Positions 32,899-40,654 of a stretch of 50,683 nt of DNA are shown one piece after another. The DNA is from SIG607 sp045586405. Lineage in GTDB: Bacteria > Bacillota > Clostridia > Oscillospirales > Acutalibacteraceae. The notes beneath the pieces are model-generated. The model was not told the origin of the DNA. It did no database searches and saw nothing but the letters and a program-made list of their open reading frames with translations. The stretch is from NCBI GenBank assembly GCA_045586405.1, contig JAZNAG010000044.1:1-50683 (forward strand), given 5' to 3'. The position numbers and the translations under genes were made by a program. How positions within the stretch are numbered: the stretch's first letter is position 1; each line of letters opens with the position of its first letter.

Positions 32899-33215
32899 AG
32901 AAGATGTGTATTTTTTGTGTAAATTACAGTAATAAAACGTATATCTTTGAGATTACAAATTACAGTTGTAACATTGTTTCCTTCAAGTTTTAAAACAATA
33001 TAGTCAATGCCTGATGCTACTAACTGACCGATATGTGAAACAAGGTTGTTGCCAATAAGATGTTCAACCTTTACCCATTTGCCGATATTTTTCGCAAGAT
33101 AGTTTGGTAAAAAGTTAATATCACGGTAGTCAAAATCGGTGTTTTTATTACTGTTAAGTAAATTTTCTGCATAGGGAATGATATCAAAAGTATCGGTTAT
33201 AGAATCATTATTCAT
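32892..33215 (-). CDS. Small GerQ-like protein, function unknown
   Basis: 107 residues, no signal peptide or membrane segment. The C-terminal 65 residues (from NYLAKNIGKWVKVEHLIG through CNLKDIRFITVIY) follow the hydrophobic pattern of the spore coat protein GerQ: a short helix, a strand, a central glycine-rich turn with ASGIDYIVLKL, and a final strand near DIRFITV. This resemblance is by eye and weak. The start at 33215 has a perfect AAGGAGG site, but that site is buried in a hairpin (33223-33251) that also looks like the dapB terminator. It lies where spoIVB and spo0A would be expected. Confidence 0.6.
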   Translation of the reverse strand: MNNDSITDTFDIIPYAENLLNSNKNTDFDYRDINFLPNYLAKNIGKWVKVEHLIGNNLVSHIGQLVASGIDYIVLKLEGNNVTTVICNLKDIRFITVIYTKNTHLLK

Positions 33216-33258
33216 AAAAAAGTCCTCCTTACTACATTTTATGAAGGAGGATTTTTTA
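33216..33258 (-). terminator. Hairpin combining dapB terminator and downstream ribosome binding site
   Basis: Stem TCCTCCTT/AAGGAGGA (33223-33230 with 33244-33251), 13-nt loop, flanking A and T runs. On the minus strand the 3' arm is the AAGGAGG site of the GerQ-like gene, followed by CTTTTT and its ATG. Confidence 0.75.
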
Positions 33259-33270
33259 TGCTAAAAATAA

Positions 33271-34023
33271 TTAGTTTATCATCATATTCATATCATAAAG
33301 ACCTGCATTTTTACCGCAAATAAACAAAGCGGCTTTAACGGCGCCAACTGCAAAAATATCTCTTGAAGCAGCAGAGTGGGTTAATGTAATTGTTTCGTCT
33401 TTGCCTGCAAAAATAACCTCGTGCTCACCAACAATTGTTCCGCCTCTTATCGAATGAATACCGATTTCATTGTTTGGTCGAGCCATTCGTCTTGAGTGAC
33501 GGTCATATTCGTATTGCATTTTATCTTCATTTACTTCGTTGATGGCATTAGCCAGCATCAGCGCAGTACCCGAGGGAGCGTCCAACTTCTGATTATGGTG
33601 CTTTTCGATGATTTCTATATCAAAATCATCGCCCAGAATCTGTGCGGCACGTTTTGATAAAGCGGTTAGCACGTTTATGCCAAGGGACATATTAAATGTG
33701 AAAAAGATAGGTATAATTAATGATGCTTTTTTAATTTCTTCTATCTGCGCTTTGGAAAAGCCTGTTGTTGCCAGAACAAGAGGGATGTTTTTTGCTTTAG
33801 CAAATTCAAGCAGATCGGTTAATGCAGAAGGGTGACTGAAGTCGATAATAACATCGGCTGTTTCTAAAACGTCACTGATTTTAGAGTAAACAGGGAAGTC
33901 GGCACTGCCTTTGCTAAGAAAGTCGACACCTGCGCAAATTTCACACGTATCGCTGTTAGTGACTATTTCGGTTATTACTTTACCCATTCTGCCAAAACAA
34001 CCGTTAAGTAAAATTTTTCTCAT
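33271..34023 (-). CDS. dapB: 4-hydroxy-tetrahydrodipicolinate reductase
   Basis: 250 residues. N-terminal NAD(P)H motif KILLNGCFGRMGKVI, the catalytic and substrate-binding region EIIEKHHNQKLDAPSGTALM, and IGIHSIRGGTIVGEHEVIFA identify DapB. It reduces the DapA product in lysine and diaminopimelate synthesis, needed for peptidoglycan. The start at 34023 has AGGATG upstream; an ATG at 34032 is too close to that site. It lies 22 bp after dapA in the same operon. Confidence 0.95.
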   Translation of the reverse strand: MRKILLNGCFGRMGKVITEIVTNSDTCEICAGVDFLSKGSADFPVYSKISDVLETADVIIDFSHPSALTDLLEFAKAKNIPLVLATTGFSKAQIEEIKKASLIIPIFFTFNMSLGINVLTALSKRAAQILGDDFDIEIIEKHHNQKLDAPSGTALMLANAINEVNEDKMQYEYDRHSRRMARPNNEIGIHSIRGGTIVGEHEVIFAGKDETITLTHSAASRDIFAVGAVKAALFICGKNAGLYDMNMMIN

Positions 34024-34045
34024 TTTTAACATCCTATTCTTAGTA

Positions 34046-34933
34046 TTAGATTAAATTACAGTTTTTGAGTTGTTTAATAAGATTATCGCGGGGACCGTTA
34101 TCCATTTCTACAAGAGGAAGTCTGCACGGTCCTACATTCATACCCATAATATTCATAGCTTCTTTAACGGGTATGGGGTTAACATCTGAAAACAGTGCTT
34201 TTATAAGCTGTGCATAAAAGACTTGCTGTTTGCCGGCTTCAATATATTTGCCATCAAGATAGTCGGCGCAAAGTTTATGCGTCTCTTTTGGGGCGATATT
34301 TGATAAAACAGAAATTACGCCTATACCGCCAAGTGACATAATCGGAATAATCTGATCATCATTACCAGAATATATATCTAGCTTATCGCCGCAAAGTGAC
34401 TTTGTAAGAGCTACCGATGAAATATCTCCGTTAGCTTCTTTTGTAGCAACGATGTTTGGATGCTCACAAAGTTTAGCATAAGTTTCAGGTTGAATATTTA
34501 CACCTGTTCTTGAAGGTACATTGTATAAAATAATGGGGGAGTCAATTCTGTCGGCCACATAAAAATAATGGGACAAAAGACCTTTTTGTGAGGTTTTGTT
34601 GTAATAAGGAGTAACCATAAGCATAGCATCGGAACCACAGCTTATTGCATCTTTACAAAGTTCAACGGTATAGGGGGTATCGTTTGAACCTGTACCTGCA
34701 ATAACGGGAACTCTTTTGTTGGCGCTGTTCACAGCGGTTTCAATAACCTTTACGTGTTCTTTATAGTTAAGAGTTGATTTTTCTCCGGTAGTTCCGCAAA
34801 TAACGAGGGCATCGATACCGGCGTTGATTTGATCATCTACAAGCTGAGTCAGTTTTTCAAAATTAACGCTGCCATCATTGTTCATTGGGGTAACTAAGGC
34901 AGTAGCTGCACCGGTAAAAATTCTTTGTTTCAT
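34046..34933 (-). CDS. dapA: 4-hydroxy-tetrahydrodipicolinate synthase
   Basis: 295 residues. TIM-barrel aldolase with GTTGEKSTL, the catalytic Tyr in TPYYNKTSQKG and the Schiff-base Lys in VATKEANGD. It condenses pyruvate with aspartate semialdehyde, the committed step of the diaminopimelate and lysine pathway. The ribosome site AAAGGTG is about 9 nt upstream. It is transcribed from a consensus promoter at 35032-35060 with a leader of about 90 nt in which I could not recognise a lysine riboswitch. dapB follows. Confidence 0.95.
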   Translation of the reverse strand: MKQRIFTGAATALVTPMNNDGSVNFEKLTQLVDDQINAGIDALVICGTTGEKSTLNYKEHVKVIETAVNSANKRVPVIAGTGSNDTPYTVELCKDAISCGSDAMLMVTPYYNKTSQKGLLSHYFYVADRIDSPIILYNVPSRTGVNIQPETYAKLCEHPNIVATKEANGDISSVALTKSLCGDKLDIYSGNDDQIIPIMSLGGIGVISVLSNIAPKETHKLCADYLDGKYIEAGKQQVFYAQLIKALFSDVNPIPVKEAMNIMGMNVGPCRLPLVEMDNGPRDNLIKQLKNCNLI

Positions 34934-35031
34934 AATCTAACAGCACCTTTACAAAATAAATTTTTTGACAAAATCAAACATTTCTGTTGCTATCAGAAGC
35001 TTTTTGCAATATAATTATTATTACTATTAAA

Positions 35032-35060
35032 ATAATAACATTAGCTATATTGTTTGTCAA
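35032..35060 (-). promoter_or_regulatory. Sigma-A promoter of dapA-dapB
   Basis: Minus strand TTGACA (35060-35055), 17-bp spacer, TATTAT (35037-35032). Confidence 0.8.
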
Positions 35061-35103
35061 ATACATTTTATGCTGAAATTTGCTTTTAAAGACTGGAGAA
35101 TTT

Positions 35104-36126
35104 ATGAAAAAAAGTGACTTTTTTTATGACCTGCCCGAAGAACTTATTGCTCAAACACCTATTGAACCAAGAGATTCTTCACGTTTAATGGTTATAAATA
35201 GAACTGAAAAAACTATTAAAGAAAATATTTTCAGAAACATTAAGGAATATCTTAAAAGCGGTGATTTGCTTGTCCTAAATGATACAAGAGTTCTTCCCGC
35301 ACGTATATTCGGCAAGAGAGTAGACACATTAAGCGTTGTTGAATTTGTACTATTAAAGCAAATTAAAACTAACGTTTGGGAGTGTATTGCAGGTCCCGGT
35401 AAAAAAGCAAAGACGGGTAATGAATTTACCTTTAGTGATAATTTAAGTGCAAGGGTTATCGATGTTTTAGATGACGGTAACAGAATTCTTGAATTTAGCA
35501 GTAAAATTGATTTTTTTGCCGCGCTGGACCAGGTAGGACAAATGCCGCTTCCGCATTATATCCACGAGGAACTTAAGGATAAAGAAAGATATCAGACGGT
35601 TTATTCAAAGAATTTAGGTTCGGCTGCTGCGCCGACTGCCGGTCTGCATTTTACTAACGAACTGATTTCAGAACTTAAAAATATAGGTGTTGATATTGCT
35701 TATGTAACCCTTCATGTTGGTCTTGGTACGTTCAGACCGGTTAAGGTGGAAAATATTAACGAACATCATATGCATTCAGAACACTATAGCATAAGTAAAG
35801 AAACTGCTGAAAAAATCAATGCAGCCAAACAACGCGGTGGACGGGTTATCTGTGTAGGTACAACAAGCTGTAGAACCCTTGAAAGTGCCGCAACAAAGTA
35901 CGGTGAAATTAAAGAATGCAGTGATGATACTTCAATTTTTATTTATCCCGGCTATACTTTTAAGTGTATGGACGGTCTTATTACTAATTTTCATTTGCCC
36001 GAAAGTACGCTTATAATGCTTGTATCAGCTTTTGCGGGATATGAATTTACAATGCAGTTTTACAGAAAAGCGGTTGAAGATAAATACCGTTTCTTCAGTT
36101 TCGGAGATGCAATGCTGATTTTATGA
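35104..36126 (+). CDS. queA: S-adenosylmethionine:tRNA ribosyltransferase-isomerase
   Basis: 340 residues from ATG 35104 (GGAG 6 nt upstream). Family motifs are KSDFFYDLPEELIAQTPIEP, LVLNDTRVLPARIFG, AAPTAGLHFTNELI, VTLHVGLGTFRPV and TTSCRTLES. It transfers the ribosyl part of SAM to preQ1 at tRNA position 34, giving epoxyqueuosine. tgt, the preceding step, follows 26 bp downstream, so the two form a queuosine operon. Confidence 0.96.
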   Translation: MKKSDFFYDLPEELIAQTPIEPRDSSRLMVINRTEKTIKENIFRNIKEYLKSGDLLVLNDTRVLPARIFGKRVDTLSVVEFVLLKQIKTNVWECIAGPGKKAKTGNEFTFSDNLSARVIDVLDDGNRILEFSSKIDFFAALDQVGQMPLPHYIHEELKDKERYQTVYSKNLGSAAAPTAGLHFTNELISELKNIGVDIAYVTLHVGLGTFRPVKVENINEHHMHSEHYSISKETAEKINAAKQRGGRVICVGTTSCRTLESAATKYGEIKECSDDTSIFIYPGYTFKCMDGLITNFHLPESTLIMLVSAFAGYEFTMQFYRKAVEDKYRFFSFGDAMLIL

Positions 36127-36151
36127 TTTACAGAAATTTAAGGAGAATATT

Positions 36152-37282
36152 ATGTTTAAGGTTTTAAAAACCGAAGGTAGTTCAAGACTTGGTGAATTTC
36201 ATACTAATAGGGGTGTTGTAAAAACTCCTGCATTTATGAATGTAGCTACAAGTGCTGCTATTAAAGGCGCCGTTTCCGCAGAGGACCTAAAAACCGTAGG
36301 TTGTCAGGTTATGCTTAGTAATACCTACCATTTACATGTTCGTCCCGGTGACGAGGTGGTTAAGAAATGTGGTGGTATTCATAAGCTTTCAACTTGGGAT
36401 GGCCCTATTTTAACCGATAGCGGCGGTTTTCAGGTTTTTTCACTCGCGCCGCTTAGGAAAATTACCGAAGAGGGTGTTACCTTTAACTCTCATATTGATG
36501 GCAAACGCATTTTTATGGGCCCTGAAGAAAGTATGAAAATTCAAAGTAATTTAGGTTCTACTATTGCTATGGCATTCGACGAGTGTGTAGAAAATCCTGC
36601 TCCGTACAGTTATTCTAAAGAGTCTTGTAAAAGAACTACTAGATGGCTTGAACGTTGCAAAAAAGAAATGCAAAGGCTTAATTCTTTAGAAGACACCATA
36701 AACAAAGAGCAATTGCTGTTTGGCATAAATCAAGGTTGTACTTTTAGCGATTTGAGAATTGAGCATATGAATGAAATAAGAGATCTTGACCTTGACGGAT
36801 ATGCTATAGGCGGTCTTGCGGTTGGTGAGCCTGCTGAGGTTATGTATGACGTTATTGAAGCAGTAACCCCTGAAATGCCAAAAGATAAAATTCGTTATCT
36901 TATGGGTGTAGGTACTCCTGTCAACATTTTGAATGCCGTTGAACGTGGCGTTGATTTGTTTGACTGTGTTATGCCCAGCAGAAATGCCCGTCACGGACAT
37001 TTGTTTACAAGCGCGGGTATAATTAACCTTAACAATAATAAATACGAGACCGATATGAAGCCCATTGATGAAAATTGTGACTGTCCGGTGTGTAGATGTT
37101 ACAGTAGGGCATATATTCGTCATTTGATTAAAAGCAAAGAGATGCTCAGCCATCGTTTATGTGTACTTCATAATCTTTATTTTTACAACAAACTTATGAG
37201 TGATATTCGCGATGCTCTGTCTGAAAATCGCTTTGCAGAGTTCAAAAAAGAGAAAGAAGAAATATACGGTACAAGAATTTAG
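36152..37282 (+). CDS. tgt: tRNA-guanine transglycosylase
   Basis: 376 residues. Catalytic and substrate motifs are NTYHLHVRPG, ILTDSGGFQVFSL, GINQGCTFSDLR and GYAIGGLAVGEP, and the zinc site CDCPVC ... H is near the C-terminus (YSRAYIRHL). It exchanges guanine 34 for preQ1 in tRNAs with GUN anticodons. Translation starts after AAGGAG. With queA upstream and yajC downstream, this is the common queA-tgt-yajC order of Firmicutes and proteobacteria, though yajC here has its own promoter. Confidence 0.97.
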   Translation: MFKVLKTEGSSRLGEFHTNRGVVKTPAFMNVATSAAIKGAVSAEDLKTVGCQVMLSNTYHLHVRPGDEVVKKCGGIHKLSTWDGPILTDSGGFQVFSLAPLRKITEEGVTFNSHIDGKRIFMGPEESMKIQSNLGSTIAMAFDECVENPAPYSYSKESCKRTTRWLERCKKEMQRLNSLEDTINKEQLLFGINQGCTFSDLRIEHMNEIRDLDLDGYAIGGLAVGEPAEVMYDVIEAVTPEMPKDKIRYLMGVGTPVNILNAVERGVDLFDCVMPSRNARHGHLFTSAGIINLNNNKYETDMKPIDENCDCPVCRCYSRAYIRHLIKSKEMLSHRLCVLHNLYFYNKLMSDIRDALSENRFAEFKKEKEEIYGTRI

Positions 37283-37292
37283 ATTATTTTTC

Positions 37293-37321
37293 TTGATTTA
37301 TTACAGTTTTTGATATATAAT
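37293..37321 (+). promoter_or_regulatory. Sigma-A promoter of yajC
   Basis: TTGATT at 37293-37298, 17-bp spacer, TATAAT at 37316-37321. Confidence 0.75.
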
Positions 37322-37352
37322 AATAAAAATTAAAATTTTGGAGGATATGTAA

Positions 37353-37667
37353 ATGCAAGGTAATTGGTTAATGATAGCATATATCGTTGTGATTGTTGCT
37401 GTTATGTATTTCGTAATGATTCGTCCGCAGAAGAAAAAACAAAAAGAAGAGCAGAAAATGCGTGAGTCCATTCAGGTTGGTGATGAGCTTCTTACTATCG
37501 GTGGTATTTTCGGTAGAGTTGTTTCTCTTAAAGAAGACAGCATTGTTATTGAATCATCTGCTGATCACTCAAAAATTAAAATTGCTAAATGGGCTGTAAG
37601 TCAGAATCTTACAATTCATGAAGAAGCTGCTGCTACCGGCGAAAAGAAATCTTTATTTAAAAAATAA
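37353..37667 (+). CDS. yajC: Preprotein translocase subunit YajC
   Basis: 104 residues. One N-terminal membrane helix (LMIAYIVVIVAVMYFVMI) followed by RPQKKKQKEEQKMRESIQVG and the conserved GDELLTIGGIFGRV segment define YajC. It associates with SecDF at the membrane. The ribosome site TTGGAGGA is strong. The stop is followed at once by a hairpin that overlaps the ribosome site of the next gene. Confidence 0.93.
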   Translation: MQGNWLMIAYIVVIVAVMYFVMIRPQKKKQKEEQKMRESIQVGDELLTIGGIFGRVVSLKEDSIVIESSADHSKIKIAKWAVSQNLTIHEEAAATGEKKSLFKK

Positions 37668-37679
37668 GTTCTAAAAATT

Positions 37680-37716
37680 ATCCCTCTCGTAATAAAATTC
37701 TACGAGGGGGATTTTT
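37680..37716 (+). terminator. Hairpin joining yajC terminator to the next ribosome binding site
   Basis: A 12-bp stem (37680-37691 with 37701-37712, one G-U pair) and 9-nt loop followed by five T. Its 3' arm CGAGGGGG is the only ribosome site for ATG 37717. Confidence 0.75.
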
Positions 37717-38124
37717 ATGTTTAAGTTTCTTAAAAATCGAGATTATGCCGGTGTTATACGTTTTACAATTTATCTTCTTTTAGGTGTTATTATGACACTT
37801 GTTTTTCTGTTTATATTTGCACTTGTGATAACTTTTTTTGATTTACAGGGTTTTTATAACGGAATTTTTGCAACTGTTTCTATAATTTTAGGTACATTTG
37901 TGTCGGCATATTTTTATGTTTCGAAAATAAAGTCAAAAGGCTTTTTAAACGGCGTCTTAATCGGCGCGTCAATATTTATTATAATTTTTATCGCTTCACT
38001 TTTTTTAAGCGATAAGGGCTTTTCACTGTCAAGTCTGTTTCATCTAATATCCGCGCTTTTGTCAGGTGGCATTGGAGGTATTATTCAGGTGAATAAAAAA
38101 CAGAACCTGAAGTATTTAAAATAA
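37717..38124 (+). CDS. TIGR04086-family membrane protein
   Basis: 135 residues with four predicted membrane helices (about 17-42, 48-70, 78-100 and 105-125) and basic loops. Size, topology and position after yajC match the TIGR04086 family found in Clostridia, whose function is unknown. Its ribosome site is held in the hairpin at 37680-37716, so translation may depend on that structure opening or on ribosomes leaving yajC. Confidence 0.78.
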   Translation: MFKFLKNRDYAGVIRFTIYLLLGVIMTLVFLFIFALVITFFDLQGFYNGIFATVSIILGTFVSAYFYVSKIKSKGFLNGVLIGASIFIIIFIASLFLSDKGFSLSSLFHLISALLSGGIGGIIQVNKKQNLKYLK

Positions 38125-38168
38125 AAAACCGTCAATACTTTCTTTATCTTAAATTTCGGAGTGATAAT

Positions 38169-38276
38169 ATGGATAACAACGATGTTTTGGAAAGGGAAGT
38201 TGAAATATACAAAAAACTTATAAATCTTATTGAGGAAGATTTATTACTGAGTAAAAATGAAACAAATGAAAAATAA
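38169..38276 (+). CDS. Small acidic protein, 35 residues
   Basis: A short open frame from ATG 38169 with the site CGGAGTG 6 nt upstream and a strong terminator overlapping its end. The product is highly charged (Glu, Lys, Asn rich) and helical, with a heptad-like central part EREVEIYKKLINLIEED. No family is recognised. A good ribosome site, a short gap from the preceding gene (45 bp) and a private terminator argue that it is translated rather than a chance frame. Confidence 0.5.
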   Translation: MDNNDVLEREVEIYKKLINLIEEDLLLSKNETNEK

Positions 38277-38298
38277 GGGCTTCGGCTCTTATTTTTTT
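38269..38298 (+). terminator. Terminator after the yajC region
   Basis: Stem AATAAGGGC/GCTCTTATT with a TTCG tetraloop, followed by seven T. Confidence 0.9.
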
Positions 38299-38308
38299 GG
38301 AATATTTG

Positions 38309-38337
38309 TTGATTATTATATCTGAAAATGTTATAAT
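38309..38337 (+). promoter_or_regulatory. Sigma-A promoter of the truncated amidase gene
   Basis: TTGATT at 38309-38314, 17-bp spacer, TATAAT at 38332-38337. A dyad CTCACATATAA/TTATATGTGAG (38351-38373) follows in the leader. Confidence 0.7.
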
Positions 38338-38385
38338 CTTAATGGATTTGCTCACATATAATTTATATGTGAGGGGGCTATTGTT

Positions 38386-38556
38386 TTGGTAAAAAGATTT
38401 ATATTAGGTTCTTTGGCGGTTATTTTAATTATCGGTTGTACTCTTGTCGGCAATAACCATAAAAACAGTATTCCCGCACAAGCAAATTTAGATAACAAAA
38501 AAACCATAATTATTGACGCCGGCCACGGCGGGTTAACTAATACTATAAAGGCTTAA
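38386..38556 (+). pseudogene. Truncated N-acetylmuramoyl-L-alanine amidase
   Basis: A 56-codon frame from TTG 38386, with GAGGGGG about 9 nt upstream. It starts with a membrane or lipoprotein-like signal (FILGSLAVILIIGC) and a linker, then enters an Amidase_3 catalytic domain at KTIIIDAGHGG, where the His is the first zinc ligand. The frame breaks down directly after GHGG and stops at the edge of a small inverted-repeat element (38543-38722). The rest of the domain, about 170 residues, is not found downstream. Promoter and ribosome site are intact, so a short useless peptide could still be made. Insertion followed by deletion is the simplest explanation. Confidence 0.8.
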
Positions 38557-38722
38557 CAATAGGGGATGTCTATTGCGGTTGCGCTCGTCTATTTTGCCCG
38601 TCGGTTTTGCCTTTGTTTTTGGCAGGCGTTAGCCTTGCCAAAAGCCTCAGGCTTCACCGAACGAACAAACTAAACGGCAACAACAAAAAGCACAACATCC
38701 ACCCCTATTGATAAACCTATAG
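38543..38722. mobile_element. MITE-like element with imperfect terminal inverted repeats
   Basis: The left end (38543-38569) and the reverse complement of the right end (38695-38722) share CTATA, GG, TTA, then CAATAGGGG and ATGT, with small indels. The middle contains a strong hairpin TTTTGGCAGGC/GCCTTGCCAAAA (38617-38643). The interior is visibly richer in GC than its surroundings and carries no gene. No clear target-site duplication was found. The element adjoins the truncated amidase. Confidence 0.55.
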
Positions 38723-38759
38723 GTCCAATCCTGCCGTGAAAATTCAATATAAAACTACC

Positions 38760-38788
38760 CGAAAACCCGCTATTTAAGCGGGTTTTCG
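38760..38788 (-). terminator. Hairpin terminator after the tocopherol-cyclase-like gene
   Basis: A perfect 12-bp stem CGAAAACCCGCT/AGCGGGTTTTCG with a 5-nt loop. The stem core matches the hairpin at 42551-42577. Confidence 0.75.
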
Positions 38789-38798
38789 CCATTTTACG

Positions 38799-39644
38799 TC
38801 AATATTCGAATTCAAAGCTTGCCTTATCGGTTGTGAACTCACATAACACTTTATTTTTATGACAAAATCGATAATATGCTTCGCAAGATGCACTTTCGTG
38901 TATGGTTCTGCACATATCACCGTTTGTCGGCGCCGCCAACGGTTGAGCGTTCTTTTTTAACAACTTGGCAGTCAACTCAAAGTTTCCTTGCTTTACCGTA
39001 ACAGTGTTTTTGTCAACTTGTTTTATTCTTGCACCAAGATAGGTTGCGATTCTATATTCCTTTCCGTTAAGCAGAACAACACTGATAATGCCCGTAAAAT
39101 GAATTCCTAAAAAGGGTATGTCCGCTACAGATAGCATCAGTGAGTTGTTTTCAAAACAGCACTGCGTCCAAATATACTTTATTGGGAAAGAACGTCCGCA
39201 ATCGCCCTCAATATATCCTATGCCATTTTCAAATTTATAAAGTTGATCGTTTGCCCTAATTTCACCGTTTATTTTATGACATATACTGTAAACACTGTGT
39301 CTGCACTGCATAAACGGAACATATTTAAACGGTCCCATAATATCATAACGAATAGGCGAAAGACCTTCAAAACAAAGCTTACCCTCAAGCGTTAAGCCAT
39401 TATCTTTATAATCGAGAATTATTCCTTCGTGAGAGAATACGCAATTATCTATTTTTACATATAAAGGTTTTTCACTATATTCTAATTTGTCAAAGGGTAT
39501 GTTAATAGCTTTATTATCGGTTATTATCTGTAAAGAAGCAGATTTTTTACCGTTGCTGTAATGATACGCAGGTATAAATGCAATTGTTTTGTCCTTTGTA
39601 CTGCATTTAAAGTACCAACCTTTAAAATATCCTATATTAACCAA
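38799..39644 (-). CDS. Tocopherol-cyclase-like protein
   Basis: 281 residues, beta-rich, no signal peptide. It matches the tocopherol cyclase-like family: the opening IGYFKGWYFKCS, central PFMQCRHSVYSI and the hallmark GYIEGDCGRSFPIKYIWTQC, which in plant and cyanobacterial VTE1 reads Y-x-E-K-x-W-G-x-x-F-P. Clostridia make no tocopherol, so the bacterial family must do something else, perhaps bind or modify a lipid or isoprenoid. I see no neighbour that suggests a pathway. Upstream (39645-39716) there is no clear promoter. It lies between the MITE-like element and the recombinase. Confidence 0.8.
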   Translation of the reverse strand: MVNIGYFKGWYFKCSTKDKTIAFIPAYHYSNGKKSASLQIITDNKAINIPFDKLEYSEKPLYVKIDNCVFSHEGIILDYKDNGLTLEGKLCFEGLSPIRYDIMGPFKYVPFMQCRHSVYSICHKINGEIRANDQLYKFENGIGYIEGDCGRSFPIKYIWTQCCFENNSLMLSVADIPFLGIHFTGIISVVLLNGKEYRIATYLGARIKQVDKNTVTVKQGNFELTAKLLKKNAQPLAAPTNGDMCRTIHESASCEAYYRFCHKNKVLCEFTTDKASFEFEY

Positions 39645-39716
39645 CCTTGCTTTCGTAATAAAATAGCTATAATTATAGAATATCTTGATGTTATGCAGAT
39701 ATACAGGTATGGTGGT

Positions 39717-40628
39717 TTATAATTTATTGCGATAGTTATATTTATTTAAAACTTGTTTTTTGCGTTTTGTTGTAACTTCTGTATAAATCTCTGTAGTCGA
39801 AACACTACTATGGCCTAAAATTTCTTGGACAGAACGCAAGTCAGCACCATTTGCAAGTAGATTTGTAGCAAATGTATGTCTAAGATAGTGCGGAGTAGAA
39901 TTAATATTAATTCCAGACTGGATTTTTAGTGAGTTGTAAATATATTCTATACCGTGAATACTTATTGGGTCACCGTAACGGTTTACAAATAACATATCTG
40001 TATTCGTAGGACGTGATTTTCGGATTTTTAACCATACTATTATGTTATTCCAAGTTTGTGGGCATGAAATATATATTAGTCGTTGTTTTCGTCCTTTACC
40101 ATGAATTAAAATGATGCGTTCGGAATTTATGATATCGTTGATAGATATATTTGCTGCCTCAGCTATACGTATACCTGTACTTATTAAAATATCTATTAAA
40201 GCTAAGTTGCGAGATGTTTTCCACTTCTCAAAGTCACTAGATGCATTAATGGATTGTTCAGTGACGCATGATAACAACTTAGAGGTTTCTTTAATTGCAA
40301 GTGTTTTTGGAAGCTTTTTCTCTTTTTTGAATTTGAAATGATGTGATGAGAAAAAGTTGTTTTCTATGTAGTTTTTAGAATGCAAATATTCAAAAAACAT
40401 CTTTAGCACAATCAGTTTTCTGTTTATAGTTGTATCTTTTAGCCTCCGGGTGATTGTAAGTTCCTGAATATACTGTAGAATAGATTCATTACTTAATTCG
40501 TGATTGATGACAAAAGAATTAAAATCATTTAAATCAGATGTATAAGCCGTAATAGTTTTTTCTGATAAATTTTTTGTTGACTGTACTAATTGGATGAATT
40601 CAGGAATAATTAATTTTAAATCTTTCAT
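39717..40628 (-). CDS. Tyrosine recombinase (Xer/integrase family)
   Basis: 304 residues. An N-terminal SAM-like core-binding domain (about 1-100) and a C-terminal catalytic domain with every active residue in place: R154 (TGIRIAEA), K177 (HGKGRK), H246 and R249 (HYLRHTFA), H272 (LGHSSV) and nucleophile Y281 (TTEIY). The start at 40628 has GAGGTG 6 nt upstream. The size suits a simple Xer-like enzyme rather than a large phage integrase with an arm-binding domain. Its gene starts 70 bp from the left copy of a 32-bp inverted repeat whose structure suits a core recombination site, so it is the likely enzyme for inverting 40698-42526. Its own -35 box appears to lie in that site. Confidence 0.92.
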   Translation of the reverse strand: MKDLKLIIPEFIQLVQSTKNLSEKTITAYTSDLNDFNSFVINHELSNESILQYIQELTITRRLKDTTINRKLIVLKMFFEYLHSKNYIENNFFSSHHFKFKKEKKLPKTLAIKETSKLLSCVTEQSINASSDFEKWKTSRNLALIDILISTGIRIAEAANISINDIINSERIILIHGKGRKQRLIYISCPQTWNNIIVWLKIRKSRPTNTDMLFVNRYGDPISIHGIEYIYNSLKIQSGININSTPHYLRHTFATNLLANGADLRSVQEILGHSSVSTTEIYTEVTTKRKKQVLNKYNYRNKL

Positions 40629-40654
40629 ATTGCACCTCATATTTCGATAATATA

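Noticed and set aside
34934..35031. Possible lysine riboswitch in the dapA leader
   Set aside because: The leader is about 90 nt, shorter than a lysine aptamer, and none of the conserved lysine-riboswitch core was found.
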